Shown piece by piece: positions 1 through 11,127 of a stretch of DNA of 64,000 bases (the first letter of the stretch is position 1; the number at the start of each line of letters is the position of its first letter). The position numbers and the translations under genes are program-made. Origin of the DNA: Epiperipatus broadwayi (Eukaryota > Onychophora > Udeonychophora > Euonychophora > Peripatidae). The stretch lies in assembly GCA_028023455.1 (NCBI GenBank), contig JAQFVV010000151.1, positions 2,971,097-3,035,096 of the forward strand, in the 5' to 3' direction. The notes beneath the pieces are model-generated. The model made no database searches, had not been told where the DNA came from, and saw only the letters and a program-made list of their open reading frames with translations.

Positions 1-361
1 GAGAGAGCTAATCTGAGTTTGTGTGTGAGTGAGTGTTCGTGATATTGTGGAATTGAGTTGATCAATGCACTGACAAATGCAAAAAAAAACAGCACATTGA
101 AAATGGCATCTTAAAGTTTAAGTTGTAGTTATATTGCAAGAAATTTAATATTGTAGAAACACATAAAGAACCATTTTGGACTGATCATAGATTATCAGTT
201 TTCAAGGTTAAAATGTTAGTTGTGTTAAAACCAGGTACAATCACAAATATATTATTAGAAGTTTGATATGTATTATATAATTTAATTTCAACAGCTGTTA
301 ACTCCTAAAATTGACATATCGCTTGTCAGATTTGCAATGATGTTTTAGCTCAATTATACAT

Positions 362-585
362 TGGACTATCCCCATCACCTACTATTAATTATTGAACATC
401 TTTAGAAAAATTCAAACTTTATTTAAATAATTCAAACACAATCAACTATTAGTAATAGCACAGAGGTTAGTATTTAACACAATGGTTTCAAACAATACTC
501 TTCTCTCTTCTTCAGGTCTTGCTGAGCTGAACAGTTATTGAACTATCATTGAGAATCTGACCTGGATTTTTAGATTTATGAATAT
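362..585 (-). repeat. SINE-A copy, minus orientation
   Basis: The stretch reads backwards relative to the copies at 13.6, 24.6 and 33.7 kb. Shared landmarks are a tail with GGACTAT and CCATCA, the segment AATAGCACAGAGGTTAGTAT, and TCTCTTCTTCAGGTC followed by a GCTGA motif. The family is inferred to be a tRNA-derived SINE because the 33.7 kb copy keeps A-box and B-box-like sequence. No target duplication was located. Confidence 0.6.
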
Positions 586-644
586 TGAATTTAAAGTAAT
601 CTCTAACAAATAGACTATTTAACCAAAGACAACAATTAGTAAAA

Positions 645-1210
645 AGTCATATAAACCATTAAGCATCACATGATCACCGTCTCTCATACTAGCACATAAT
701 TGTTTATAAACAAGGCAAAACTCTATACAGTAGTGGCACCCTGTGCCAACCAGAGTAATCAATGGACGCCAGAAGGCTTGTGCATAAAATCCCTATCTAA
801 TGCCTACTCATCCAATATTCCCAGACTAATTTCTGTCTTGTGGCCTTCGTCAGGAAGCTTTGGAGCTGAGAGCACTGCACCTAGATTTTAGGATCTAACG
901 CAACACTCCAGCAACCATCTTTTATCTCTATATAAGCTCAATAGCTTATATAGTCATATGGGTCTGAACTCAGTTCAGCACCCATACATTTTGGTGTTTT
1001 TGGTCTTTAACAACCATAGCCATCACTATCCTATTAGGCAGGATTGGTGTTAAACCATTAATCATCACATGAACACCATCTCTTATACTAGCACATAATT
1101 GTTTATAAACAGGGCAAAACTCTCTATACAGTAGTGCCACCCTGTGCCAATCAGAGTAATCAATGGTTGGCACAGGGTGGCACTACTGTATAGAGAGTTT
1201 TGCCTTGTTT
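645..1210 (+). mobile_element. FB1 foldback element, long composite copy
   Basis: The copy has the FB1 order: a flank with CATCACATGATCACC, then GGCAAAACTC, ACAGTAGTGGCACC, AGAGTAATCAATGG, AAGGCTTGTGCATAAAATCC, CTTGTGGCC, GAGAGCACTGCACC and CTGAACTCAGTTCAG. The left-end sequence reappears near 1060-1165 and is followed at once by its inverted copy ending GAGAGTTTTGCC, so the right end forms a tight hairpin. No transposase is visible, so this is a non-autonomous foldback or MITE-like element. Short readings inside it, including one at 700-891, are not genes. Confidence 0.8.
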
Positions 1211-1424
1211 AAGAAGTCATATACTTATATATGCGGATCCTTCTGATTTCTTCACTTTATCTTAAGGGCAAAGTTAATAAATGGGTGGTAATTCATAATG
1301 TTTAGAAGCCACTCCTTAATCTTGATCTAAAGAACAAGTTAATTAATCATGAGAATCCCCAAAGATAAATATATGAAATTTCTATTGACTGTTACCTTTA
1401 CCAATATTGGTTATTTGGTATTTA

Positions 1425-1605
1425 AATTCAAGGTACCGACTTGATTCCAAATCTCATACTATCACTGGTCTGTTCAGCATCATTAGAAGAAAAAAAGATT
1501 GAGATTACTTAAAACATCGTTATATACTAAACTGTGTAGTATTATTAACAGTTAAATATACTTGAAAAATATTACATAAAGTTTGAATTTTCTTGAAGAT
1601 ATTTA
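1425..1605 (+). repeat. SINE-A copy, plus orientation
   Basis: It contains ATCACTGGTCTGTTCAGCA, an AG-rich stretch, ATACTAAACTGTGTAGTATT, AACAGTTAAATATA and a tail close to TAAAGTTTGAATTTT. This is the same order as the 24.6 kb and 33.7 kb copies. The tRNA-like head is badly eroded here. Confidence 0.6.
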
Positions 1606-1907
1606 GCAATTAATAGAAGTTAGCGGAAGTACTGCAATATACAATTACTACAAATATTGACAATTTGGATTTTCAAAATTGTGAAGCTAATTTGACACAA
1701 AATTTGTTTAAGCAATAGATTCAAACAAGTCAGTTTTGGGTTCGCTAAGAATTCTGACTCATTCTCTGTGATATATTATCATGTGAGAATGATCAAATGG
1801 AGTTTCATAGGCAATATCCTACATGTCTGACTTAAAGACAAATTATATATAACAACTGGCAAAAATTTAAAAATGGTTGGTAAATTAAATTGTCATTTAT
1901 GAACTTA

Positions 1908-2045
1908 AACAGTCCTCTCTCATATGATAACACAGAGGCTAAACTCTCCATACAGTAGTGCCACTTAGTGTGAGCCAGAGTAATCAATGGATGCAAGAAG
2001 GTTTGAGCATAATGGTGATCACATGATTTTTAGTGACTCATATGA
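1908..2045 (+). mobile_element. FB1 foldback, short or deleted copy
   Basis: It carries CACAGAGGCTAAACTCTCC, ACAGTAGTGCCACT and AGAGTAATCAATGGATGC. It then jumps directly to the inverted terminal motif GGTGATCACATGAT, so the middle of the element is missing. The flank keeps the FB1 terminal AACACAGAGGC form seen at 59.1 kb. Confidence 0.7.
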
Positions 2046-2383
2046 TAACCATGATATCTTTAATGGAAGAAGAAAAAATTTAAATAGTTTTTGAATATCA
2101 CACAAGGATTTTGCATAATTGCTTTTAACATTACATTTTCCTATCACTCATTTAGATTTTGAGATATCCATCTTGCTCGGACTGAAATAAGCTTTAAGAT
2201 ATATTGGGGGTCGTTAAGTTTAAAACTATTGAAATTTTATAAGCGCATGTGGATCCTTGAAATTGAGCGACTTGATCATAAGAATACTTCTATTGTTTGT
2301 ATTTATAATATTAAAGGTATATTGCTATAATGACAATTATATATCAGCATTTTTCACTATAGCAAAACCATTTTCAAAGACTT

Positions 2384-2660
2384 ATTGAATAATTTACTTA
2401 CAATCTTAGAAGAGAGTTTAAAAGGGACTCGGGAGTTTCAGCAAAACAAGAACATTATGGACTTCATTTCTGTTGCCGTACAAATGCAGGAAAAATATCA
2501 GAACAAAAAATCAATTTTGACAATGCATTTATCAATTTGGCCAAGACATCTGATTCAATTAACAGAAAAGGTTTGTGGCCATATTTAAAATCGGCTGGTT
2601 GTCCTATAGAGTTTATTCATATTATACAGCTCCCAAATGATAGAGTAAGAAGCATTAATA
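2384..2660 (+). pseudogene. LINE reverse transcriptase fragment
   Basis: Conceptual reading across frames gives a decayed reverse-transcriptase motif block. It contains a segment like a QEKYQNK helix, then FINLAKTSDSINRKGLW, which corresponds to the family motif FIDLTKAFDxVNRxGLW around the first catalytic aspartate. It continues through LKSAGCPIEFIHII. Frameshifts and substitutions, such as Asn for the key Asp, make it non-functional. The 62.0-62.7 kb remnant is closely similar. What follows, to about 3.3 kb, shows nothing I recognise. Confidence 0.6.
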
Positions 2661-3366
2661 CCATAAGCACCAAAATCTAAAACCTTTAAATAAAACTAAT
2701 AAAACAAATAAATACACTAATTTTAATTTTCAAAAGCAGTTATGGATAACAGATACTACAGTACTACACCCCCCCACACACGCTTCCAAACTGTTTGCTT
2801 CTGGCTTTTGTCTTCATTTGTAAAGACTAGGGTTCAGAATTGGAATTAAAAATATTTCTGTATCTAGTAGACATCATTTACTCCTTTTCACTATTCAAGT
2901 TTCATAATCTGATTTTTTAAAAAAAAAAAAAACCCTATGGATTTAAATTCAGGTTAATTCACTTGCATAACTATACAGATCTGACACCAGGTTGTCCCTA
3001 TATTTTTGAAAATTCAATTCAGTAACAACTGAATACTATTTCTACTCTTAGGATAGGAAGGTTTATACTAAATAGCATTGTAATATCTTTCATAAGCTTG
3101 TCCTATAAGTAGGGCAAAGATACCTGCTATTGGAAATATACGAGAGGTCATGTGATTTTGTTGTTAATTTTGATTTTTATGTCAGTGATTTTTGGAACTA
3201 TTTGTAAGGGAGTTCAAGAAGACATCAAAATATACCATAAATTTGATAATTCTATAATCCATTACTTTATATTTTCTAAACAATTATAATTGACATTTAA
3301 GCGTTTGGTGACGCTGAGTAAGAAAAGTATAACAGTGAAACAGTATTAAAGTATTATGCTAAAAGC

Positions 3367-3735
3367 AAAAAAGACTCCTGCTTCCCCCTTTCTAAAAATG
3401 GAGCATTTAAGATTATTTACATATAATTTACATGATACCTATAGTACACCTCCACTCACATTTATTCATTCATTGTTATGATTATGATATTGAAAGCATG
3501 CAAAGCATAGTACTTTATATCACCAACAACACTGATGCTATAAATAAAAGACTCCTGCTTCCCCTTTCTAAAAAATGGAACATTTCAGCTTATTTGCATA
3601 CAATTTACATGATATTTATAATACACCCTCTACCCATATTTATTCATTCATTGTTATGATTACATTATTGAAAGATATCGAAAGCATACCAAGCACAATA
3701 TTTTTAAGACTGTTTAACAGTTTCATAGTTTTTCT
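3367..3735 (+). repeat. Two-copy tandem duplication, unit about 180 bp
   Basis: Two diverged units each begin AAAGACTCCTGCTTCCCC. Each continues with AAAATGGA, a TTTACATGAT segment, TTTATTCATTCATTGTTATG and ATTGAAAG. Because one unit follows the other immediately, the small readings at 3432-3760 are products of the repeat and not separate genes. The origin of the unit is unknown. Confidence 0.75.
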
Positions 3736-4142
3736 TACTTTGGCATCTCCAAGTGCTTAAATATCAATTATAAATTTGGTAAATGACATTTTTTAAATTT
3801 GAATCAATTAAAGCAAGATAAAAATCTTTATATTCTTAGCTGCTAAATTTCTACTAGACTTATGATTGTGTAATTCTTGCAACATAAAGTTGATTTAAAA
3901 AAAAAGCCAGGGTGTGTGGATTTCCTCATAACTTTCTGTTTAGATGACCATCAACCCAGGATGTGACTCATTTCGAATATCTTGATGGATTTTTAAATGG
4001 GAAGACGAATTTAAGATATTGAGATATGGCACAAACTCTAATATGCTGCTGCTTCATTTAACAAGTTAAAAAATAAGCTAAAAAAATAAAATACAAGCAG
4101 AAATGTCTTCTACAATAAATTTCAAAAATCAATACTTACCCA

Positions 4143-4196
4143 GTCTTACTATAGGTGGCACTATTTCACAATCTTACTATAGGTGGCACTATTTCA
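4143..4196 (+). repeat. Short direct repeat with FB1-like GTGGCACT core
   Basis: The segment CTTACTATAGGTGGCACTAT occurs twice in tandem with a 26-base spacing. It contains a GTGGCACT core like the FB1 arms. It lies just upstream of a 5'-truncated LINE-X copy and may mark an older insertion scar. Confidence 0.6.
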
Positions 4197-4210
4197 ATTA
4201 AATTAGTTAG

Positions 4211-4800
4211 ATAAGGAATGGGATAAAAGAATAGAAGCATTAATAAAAAATAGGGAGTTGGAGAGATGGAGAACTAGTATGGAGGGTAAGAAGAGTTTAA
4301 ATATATATAGAAGTAAATGGAATATTGGATGCGAGTTAATTTATGATAATAGTAAGGAAAGTAGTTTATTATTTAAGGCTCGAATGGGATTTTTAGCAAC
4401 AAGAGAATATACATGTAAATGGAAAAACATGGATAATTTAGTGTGCAGATTGTGTAAGGAAGATATAGAAAATATTAGGCACCTGTTGATTGAATGTAAA
4501 TGCTTGAAAGCAGAAAGAGTACAGATAATGAAGTTATGGGAGGATAGACATGAACAAAGTGACTATACAGAAAGTGAGTTATTAGTTTTTATGTTAGGTT
4601 TGTGAAGAGATAAAAGGGATTTAGATATAAAGGCCATAGAGTTGACAAAGTTTATGTTGTGGAAATGGGATGGTGCAGAATATGGAAAGACTTAAGAGTG
4701 GCGAATGGAGAATAAAATGGCTAACAGGTTTATCTGGGCATAATTGCTGAGATATTCTTGACTTTGTTTAAGGAGAAGCCAAGTACATCACATCATATAG
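4211..4800 (+). pseudogene. LINE-X 3' fragment (C-terminal zinc-knuckle-like region)
   Basis: This is a 5'-truncated copy of the non-LTR element seen most fully at 24.9-28.1 kb. The reading at 4258-4605 encodes the element's C-terminal segment with a Cys/His cluster: CRLCKEDIENIRHLLIEC, spacing C-x2-C followed by H and C. This resembles the nucleic-acid-binding tail common in non-LTR reverse transcriptase proteins. It is preceded by a basic stretch with MERWRTSMEGKKSLNIYRSK and ends with a degraded linker. The 3' end has CTGAGATATTCTTGAC and a TGTTTAAGGA motif, then a CATCACATCAT tail, as in the other copies. It lacks the endonuclease and polymerase domains, so it is a dead 5'-truncated insertion. 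Confidence 0.8.
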
Positions 4801-5377
4801 GTATAGTATTATTATTTTACCAAATGTTTTGTATGGAATTGAGATATGGATTCATTGTTCTTACATTAGGACATTTAAATATATATATATTTAAGGATGC
4901 TCCAAAATATAATGACATATTCATAAGACTAGTCAGCATTTCTTTCAGATCTATTATTATAAAGGCACATCTTCTCTAGTCTGGGAACCTATAATGGATT
5001 AAGAGTAACATAATGTATTTCGTACAAAACATTTCACTGAATATATTTAACATTTTAAACGCAACATGTAAAGACTTTGGTTAATAATTAATATTAAAAA
5101 AATATGAGTTCTTTATCAGACAGTGATGGAAAAAAATGTTGAGATATTTTTAGCTTGGATGATTATCAGTTTGAAAATTTGAATAAATTTAAATATCTTG
5201 GATAATTTTATATAAAAAAAGTGGACTTAGATATTGAGGTACAGCATATGGGACCATAACCCTGATATCTTCAGCTTTATAAATTTGTTTGTTTGCTAAA
5301 AAAAATTGTAAATTTAATAAGTATTAAAGAGAAGATTAAAATAAATAAATAAATAGTAGGTTAATAAAAAAATTTTC

Positions 5378-5880
5378 GGTGCTGATTTAGTTTGTGCTTA
5401 TGGCCATTTTGAAATAAAAAGACCAGCCAAAAACACAGCTAACATATCTAACCGATAAACGACATAAATGTTGAATAAAAGTACATCAAATTCATATTTT
5501 AGAAATTATAAGCTAGCAAAAATAATATGCTGTATTTCATATGGGCATATAGTATAATCTTTTAGTACTTGGAAATTATAAGATTGGTTTGATCAGACTT
5601 CTGCAACGTTTGGATGATATTTTGTATGGACCAAACCATCCTTCCTCCTTCCCGCAAATTACAGTGCTTTGCGCTGTCATATTCCAAATATTTTATGAAG
5701 GTAAATTTTTTTTTTAAAAAATTCCTAATAAAATAAAGCATATTATTTTTATTGACTTATAATTTCTAAAGTATGAATTTAAAGTACTTTCATTCAATAT
5801 TTTCAGTCATTTATTAGTTGGATGTGTTAGCGGTGGTTTTTAATTTCAAAATGGCCATGAGCACATACTAAATCAAGACC
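5378..5880. mobile_element. Large foldback element (about 0.5 kb), single copy in window
   Basis: The left arm runs from GATTTAGTTTGTGCTTATGG through ATGGCCATTTTGAAAT, AAGTAC and TTTAGAAATTATAAG. The right arm from about 5740 repeats the same blocks inverted: CTTATAATTTCTAAAG, GTACTTTCATTCAATATT, ATTTCAAAATGGCCATGAGC, ACTAAATC. Arms are about 150-180 bp with moderate divergence. The roughly 180 bp centre includes a C-rich pyrimidine tract. No coding region. Inferred to be a MITE-like or foldback element. Confidence 0.75.
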
Positions 5881-6454
5881 AAATTAGGCTTTGCTAACTA
5901 ATACCTCTGTTTGCTTTAAAATAAATTTTTATTATACAAAATAAATAAAAAGGTGACTGAGTGTGAATAATCCATTACATTGATTTAAGTAGATGGTATT
6001 ATTATATTCATTTATTATTACAATGACCTATGTTTAAATCCAAGCTGGGTAAAACTTGTACCCCCCCCCCATGTTACAATAATCTTAGAATTTTTATTTC
6101 AGATAGTCAATCCAACTAACCACTAGTTGGTAAATGGATGTCTAGCTGTTCTGAACTAGACAGTAAAGTTATTGGCAAATTAGATATGTCACCTCCGCGG
6201 TTCTCCGATGATAGGCTGTTGGAGAGATCTCTGCCATCGCGCCATATAATACCTATTTTACCTTTATCTTTTAACGTGTAGCAATTGTTAATTGGTTAGT
6301 AGGCAACTAATAATATAAAGAATATTTTAGATATTTGTTAGTGGCGTTTATTCATTATTTTTACTAATTTTGTCACATTCCAGTAATACTTCCCTAAAGT
6401 TTGTTTTCAAGAATTACAATATCTAAAAAAAAAAAGCCCTGATTTTAACTTCCT

Positions 6455-6900
6455 GAAGACTGGCCAAGTTAATACTTAATCACTGTCAAATAAAGTTTGT
6501 GGCTGCTTACCCTCTTCCCCCATCCTCCTTTTAATACAAAGATATCTTCTACCATCTCACTTTTTAAAACTATAATTTAATTTTAATAATACTTTACATC
6601 GCTACCATTTATTTTCATGTACTTCTATACCTCAAATACAAAACGAAGTACCCTGTTGTTAAATTTACCCCCTTGGGGCTGGTAAAAAGATCGTTTAATC
6701 ACTGTCAGAAATAGTTTGCCGTTTCTTATCCTCCCCCTATAGTGGACTCCGTTAATACAGTTTATGCTAGCAATTTAGTACTTAACGTTATTTTTTAACT
6801 TTAATAATTTCTTTACGTCATTAAAGTGCGTAATATATTACATTTATATAAAACTACGAATTAAATTCAACTCACTTTTAATATTTTTTCAATTTATTGA
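6455..6900 (+). repeat. Diverged tandem pair, unit about 225 bp
   Basis: The motif TTAATCACTGTCAAATAAAG followed by TTACCCTC near 6478 reappears at about 6697 as TTAATCACTGTCAGAAATAG followed by TTATCCTCC. Both units then carry an AACTTTAATAATTT-like stretch. It is not recognised as a known family. Confidence 0.5.
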
Positions 6901-6944
6901 ATACAACTTTGAAAACTACTTAATTTAAGTGGAAGCGGGCGAAA

Positions 6945-7015
6945 GTTAGTCAAGTGGATAAGAAATTGATTTTCTAAAACAACACTCGAAATGACTAGTG
7001 GGTACAGGCCAAACA
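6945..7015 (+). repeat. tRNA-like sequence (possible SINE head)
   Basis: TTAGTCAAGTGGATAAGA resembles a Pol III A box. GTGGGTACAGGCC about 45 bases later resembles a weak B box. No convincing acceptor stem closes, so it is not called as a functional tRNA. Confidence 0.3.
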
Positions 7016-7635
7016 ATCTTAAAGTCAAAATCTCTTCTTCGATTAAGTATATACCCTTCTAATTTAAGAGAAAAAAAAATAACATTTGTTTAAAAGCAAT
7101 GATCAAACATGAACGCAATCAGAAATGGAATTTACTTTACTCAAAATGTAAAATTGATTTTAAATGCGCAGTCTTTTAACAAAGAGATCCAACTTGAATT
7201 TCAAAAAAGACATAATCCGAAAACGTTATGCGTCTCAGTAGATTAAAAAAAAAACAAGTGCCTAATATATATGTAAGCTCTCTTTTATCGACCAACAAAA
7301 TAAATTGAAAATAATAACATACTAATTTATTTATATATTATTATAAGGTAAAGCCATGTCTTGAAATCGATCTTCTGAGATTGAATGAATGATATTGAAC
7401 TTTACGATAAAAATTCTCATCATAATATGTGCAAGTAATTTGTAACAGCTTATTTCTTATGGACTTTTAAATCATATTTTGATGTTGATACTACAGTTAT
7501 CAATGATGACACATATCATCATATATTACTACTACCCAATGTATAGATATTAATAATAATAAAAGCAACAACAACAAAAAAAATAAAATAAAAAAGACGA
7601 ATCCTTTCTATAAGGATCAACTTTTCAATAATAAA

Positions 7636-8220
7636 TGTGATGTGATGTATTGTGACTTCTACGTAAACGAAGTCAAGAATATCTCAGCAATTATGCCCAG
7701 ATAAACCTGTTAGCCACTTAATTTTCCATTCACCATTCTAAGTTTTCCCATATTCTGCTCCATCCCATTTCCACAACATAATCTTTGTCAACTCTATAAC
7801 CTTTATATCTAAATCCCCTTTATCATAAAAACCAATAATTCATTTTCTGTATAATCACTTTTTTCATATTTATTCTTCCATAACTTCATTATATGTACCC
7901 TTTCTGTTTTCAAGCATTTACATTCAATTAACAAATGCCTAATATTTTCTATTCCTTCCTTACATAATTTACAAAATAAATCACCCACTTTTTTCCATTT
8001 ACATGTATATTCTCTTGTAGTTAAAGATCCCGTTCGAGCCTTAAATAATAAACTACTTTCCTTACTATTACCATTTTTTAACTCACATCTACTATTCTGT
8101 TTATTTCTAAATATATTTAAACTCTTTTTACTCTCCATACTATTTCTCCATCTCTCTAACTCCCTATTGTTTATTAATAAATCTATTCTTTTATCCCATT
8201 TCTTACTACTATTTTTTTAA
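7636..8220 (-). pseudogene. LINE-X 3' fragment, minus strand
   Basis: The reading at 7809-8138 encodes the same C-terminal region as at 4.2 and 27.7 kb: a basic SKKSLNIFRNK-type stretch and the Cys/His cluster CKLCKEGIENIRHLLIEC. The element's 3' end lies at the left, where the CTGAGATATTCTTGAC equivalent is followed by a CATCACATCACATT tail. It is truncated at its 5' side within the zinc-knuckle region and is therefore inactive. Confidence 0.8.
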
Positions 8221-8227
8221 ATCTTTT

Positions 8228-8285
8228 CCAGTGGTGCCACCTAGTATAAGATCGACTAATCAATGGATATCAGATAGCCAGTGCT
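8228..8285 (+). repeat. FB1-related arm remnant
   Basis: GTGGTGCCACCTAGTATAAG followed by ACTAATCAATGGATATCAGA keeps the GCCAC and AATCAATGGAT core of FB1 with a different leader. Similar old forms occur at 33.3, 40.0 and 53.0 kb. Confidence 0.5.
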
Positions 8286-8644
8286 ATTTTTTTTTCCCTG
8301 TACACCAGGCAGGTTTCATGCTTATGCCTTTAAGTCAGTGAGAAACTTTAAATTTAGATATAATGCTTTGGACTTTTTGGCTCTCATGCAACCATTTTTA
8401 ATTCTGATTTTATTATCAAACTACCAGTGTAAAATTCAAAACATCTAAGCTGCATGCATGCTTAAGTAGAACAACATTAGTTCAGACACTGCATTAAATG
8501 TAATATGTTATGCAACTGACATCACTTGGTACCATAATTTGAGTCTATTTTTATCCCAAAAGTGTCAAATATATTCTATTAAAAATAGAAAAGAATATTC
8601 TTGATCTATTCTTAAATGATTTATGTAAGATGAATATTTGTTTT

Positions 8645-8900
8645 AAGCCAATTAACATCACATGATGGCCATTTCTTATGCTTGCTTATAACTGTTATTA
8701 AAACAGGCAAAACTCACTATACGTATTGCCACACACAGCAAGCTAGAGTAATCAATGGATGCCAGAAGGCTTGTGCATAAAATCCTCATCTAGTGCCTAC
8801 TCATCCAATAGCCTCAGACTAGATTCTGGCTTGTGACCATTGATTACTCTAGCTTGCTGTGTGTGGCAATACGTATAGTGAATTTTGCCTGTTTTAATGA
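8645..8900 (+). mobile_element. FB1 foldback, compact hairpin copy
   Basis: The left arm CAGGCAAAACTCACTATACG with TTGCCACACACAGCAAGC is repeated inverted from about 8830 as GCTTGCTGTGTGTGGCAATA, ending in TTTTGCCTGTTTTAA. The middle is shortened to the GAAGGCTTGTGCATAAAATC to GACTAGATTCTGGCTTGTG segment. The left flank retains CATCACATGATGGCC. The GCCACACACAG variant is shared with the 29.2 kb copy, which defines a subfamily. Confidence 0.85.
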
Positions 8901-8992
8901 ATTTTGTGTGTGTTAATTATTTTTAGTTTTCAGAAAAATCTATTATAAGATATTAATTTTAAATATTTTATTTTGATCACTTTAATATATGA

Positions 8993-9160
8993 GTTTTTTC
9001 TACAGTACAGTTTTTTTCATACCTGCACTCCAATATGTGACATATAGGGGCTTTAAACTCAGACTTTCACACAACCCTCAACTATTCACACTATCTCATA
9101 CTGCTGACACACTTAATCACACACGTGTTGAAAAGATAAATAATCGCCAATATGCATATT
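8993..9160 (-). repeat. SINE-B copy, minus strand
   Basis: On the minus strand it reads a tRNA-like head (ACGTGTGTGATTAAGTGTGT, GTATGAGATAGTGTGAATAG, GAGGGTTGTGTGAAAGTCTG, then a degenerate B box). The body that follows has TGCAGGTATGAAAAAAACTG, a CAGG...CCTG-like mini-hairpin. The same head-plus-tail order is seen at 28.4, 31.5 and 60.3 kb. Confidence 0.7.
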
Positions 9161-9184
9161 GATCATTTTGCAGTATTGATTGTT

Positions 9185-9368
9185 TTCATTGTGAATACAT
9201 GCTGGAGACAAGAACACATCGGAAAGCTACAATTAGATATGATGTTGAAGTATTTCAGAAAGACAAGTTTTCTATTGAAGAAATTAAAAGACAGTATTGC
9301 AAAACATCAAATAAATAATTGTTAGCATGTTCTATATGTGGATTACTTGTGGTTCACAAATTAGTTGT
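9185..9368 (+). pseudogene. Unknown coding-like repeat U1, left part (copy 1)
   Basis: A short reading contains RTHRKATIRYDVEVFQKD followed by SIEEIKRQY. It matches the 45.6 kb copy, which reads HRRPIIRYGLEVFQKE and AEEIKRHY at the same spacing. Conservation at protein level of R-x5-IRY-x-EVFQK and EEIKR, with more divergence at third positions, suggests an ancestral coding sequence, possibly the C-terminus of a transposase or a retrocopied host gene. I do not recognise the family. The repeat is interrupted by the solo LTR to its right and resumes after it. Confidence 0.5.
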
Positions 9369-9373
9369 AAAGT

Positions 9374-10011
9374 TGTTATAGTCCTCCCTTCTCTCAGAAG
9401 TAGACTATTCCAAATGCCTCCTTATCTGATCAGATTAGGCATTGTTTGCCACAGGCCAATAGGCTGATGTATAGATAACAACATAGCCAATGATTATTAC
9501 AGGCCAATAAGCAACGATGCTTGCTGAATCCAAAGGTTTTCAATAAGGTCAGGGATCTGGGTATAAATAGTCAATCTTTTGTAAGAATCAGGAAAGAACA
9601 GGCCTAACCTGAACAGATTCTTTGCATTCTCCCAGGAAAACTCTAACCTAAACCGCAGCAAGTTTTCCCATTGATAGCACTATGCTATTTAATCTATGCA
9701 GCTAGGCAAGTCCCACAGAGACTGGAGGTGCTGCTAAGACCACACTCGGCTCAAGGCAAGCTGTCTTGTACAGCTGAAAGAGCCATATACCCTAACCACG
9801 AGGCAAGCTATCAGGTGTAGCTGGAAGTGGTAGGCAGAACTCAGAGTTTACATTAAACTACAATACTCAGCATTTGTAAATATTCTCTTGTATATATATT
9901 GTATTGTATATAGTTGTACATATAATAAATATATTAATTGTAATACTTGTTTCAGTATTGTTTTACATTATTTACTGTTGGTTGGGTCTGTAATCCAGAC
10001 CAAATACAACA
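9374..10011 (+). mobile_element. Solo LTR of a retrotransposon, with target-site duplication
   Basis: The sequence begins TGTTATAG and ends ATACAACA, giving the TG...CA ends and a short terminal inverted repeat of LTRs. AAAGT at 9369-9373 is repeated exactly at 10012-10016, a 5 bp target duplication. A TATA box (GTATAAATAG, 9561-9570) and a polyadenylation signal (AATAAA, 9924-9929) lie in the order expected for plus-strand transcription. No internal gag-pol follows, so it is a solo LTR left by LTR-LTR recombination. Length is 638 bp. The superfamily cannot be assigned without the internal region. It sits inside repeat U1. Confidence 0.88.
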
Positions 10012-10115
10012 AAAGTGATTGAAAAACTCATTTCTAAAGCAGTTTTTTTCTTTTTTTTCTTTCTTTGGAGTTGGATTGTCTGTACTCATATATGAGTGAC
10101 TGCAATATTTGATTC
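10012..10115 (+). repeat. Repeat U1, right part displaced by the LTR
   Basis: AAAACTCATTTCTAAAG, a T-rich tract and GGAGTTGGATTGTCTGTACT match the stretch that follows U1 at 45.76-45.85 kb, where AAAACCATTTCTAGAAG and GGAGTTCAAATGGCCATACT run on without interruption. A third, weaker copy of this tail is at about 49.3 kb. Confidence 0.65.
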
Positions 10116-10300
10116 CTTAAGAGGTCTAATTTTTCTCAATACTCTAGAATTGTTTTTAAAATTAGAGTTGAGTGAGTGGGAAGTTATAAAAAAAAATTGC
10201 TGCTTTGGAGTCATGTGACATTTGAACAATAGAAGTGTTAGAGTTGAATTTTGACCTAGGAATTTTTAGGTCTTAAATGCATCACACTGCTAGTGCATTA

Positions 10301-10338
10301 AATCATGGAGGCAGTAACAAATCATGGAGGCAGTAACA
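10301..10338 (+). repeat. 19-bp tandem duplication
   Basis: The unit ATCATGGAGGCAGTAACAA is present twice with no spacer. A small local duplication with no recognised function. Confidence 0.9.
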
Positions 10339-10840
10339 ATTCAGTTTATGGCCATCTACAGTCAATTATGGATTGCTCATAATAATAAAGAATACAATGT
10401 GTATGCACATAACATATCATTAAAAACAAGACAATAATATAGATGAAATAAATCAAAAATATTTACATCTTTGATTTAAATTAAAATGATCAACACTAAT
10501 AAAATTATGATTATACAAATAAAAAAGGAAAAATAATTAAACATATTGGGATGGTAATGTAGAGCAGAAAAAAAACACCTCAGGGTTAACCCACATGACC
10601 ACATCAGTCAATATGACTCATTGAGCGACCACCTTGAAAAGAAATTTAAGATCTTTAAACTGATGTCTAGAATTGATATAAAATTCATTTTTAGTGTTCA
10701 AGACATATTTAGAAAATTTGTTGAATTACTTACCGAATTAATTATACTCTTATTTGGAATTAGGATTTCAGATGACTGAATCATATTCTAAAATAAAAAG
10801 AATCAAGATAAATAATCTGTATTTTGTATCATTATTGAAA

Positions 10841-11030
10841 AGATGACACATGGCCTTGAATAAGCCTTACAAATAATATTTTCAATATGATGACGAAAAT
10901 ATCTATTATTAAAAAATAAAATTTCTAGATCATAACGTATCTAAAGATGACAAGTGACCTTGAAAAAACCTTAAAAATATTTTCAATATGATGATGAAAA
11001 TATATACTATTAATAAAATTCCCAAATCTT
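10841..11030 (+). repeat. Tandem pair, period about 104 bp
   Basis: AGATGACACATGGCCTTGAA at 10841 returns near 10945 as AGATGACAAGTGACCTTGAA. Both are followed by an ATATTTTCAATATGATGA block and a run of ATTA. Confidence 0.75.
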
Positions 11031-11127
11031 TTTTAAAAAATAACAGGTTTAATTTTAAAGAAAAATCGCCAAATTTGAACTTGTCAAAAAATGAAAAAAA
11101 ATTTTTTTTTTTATTTAGATTAATATT

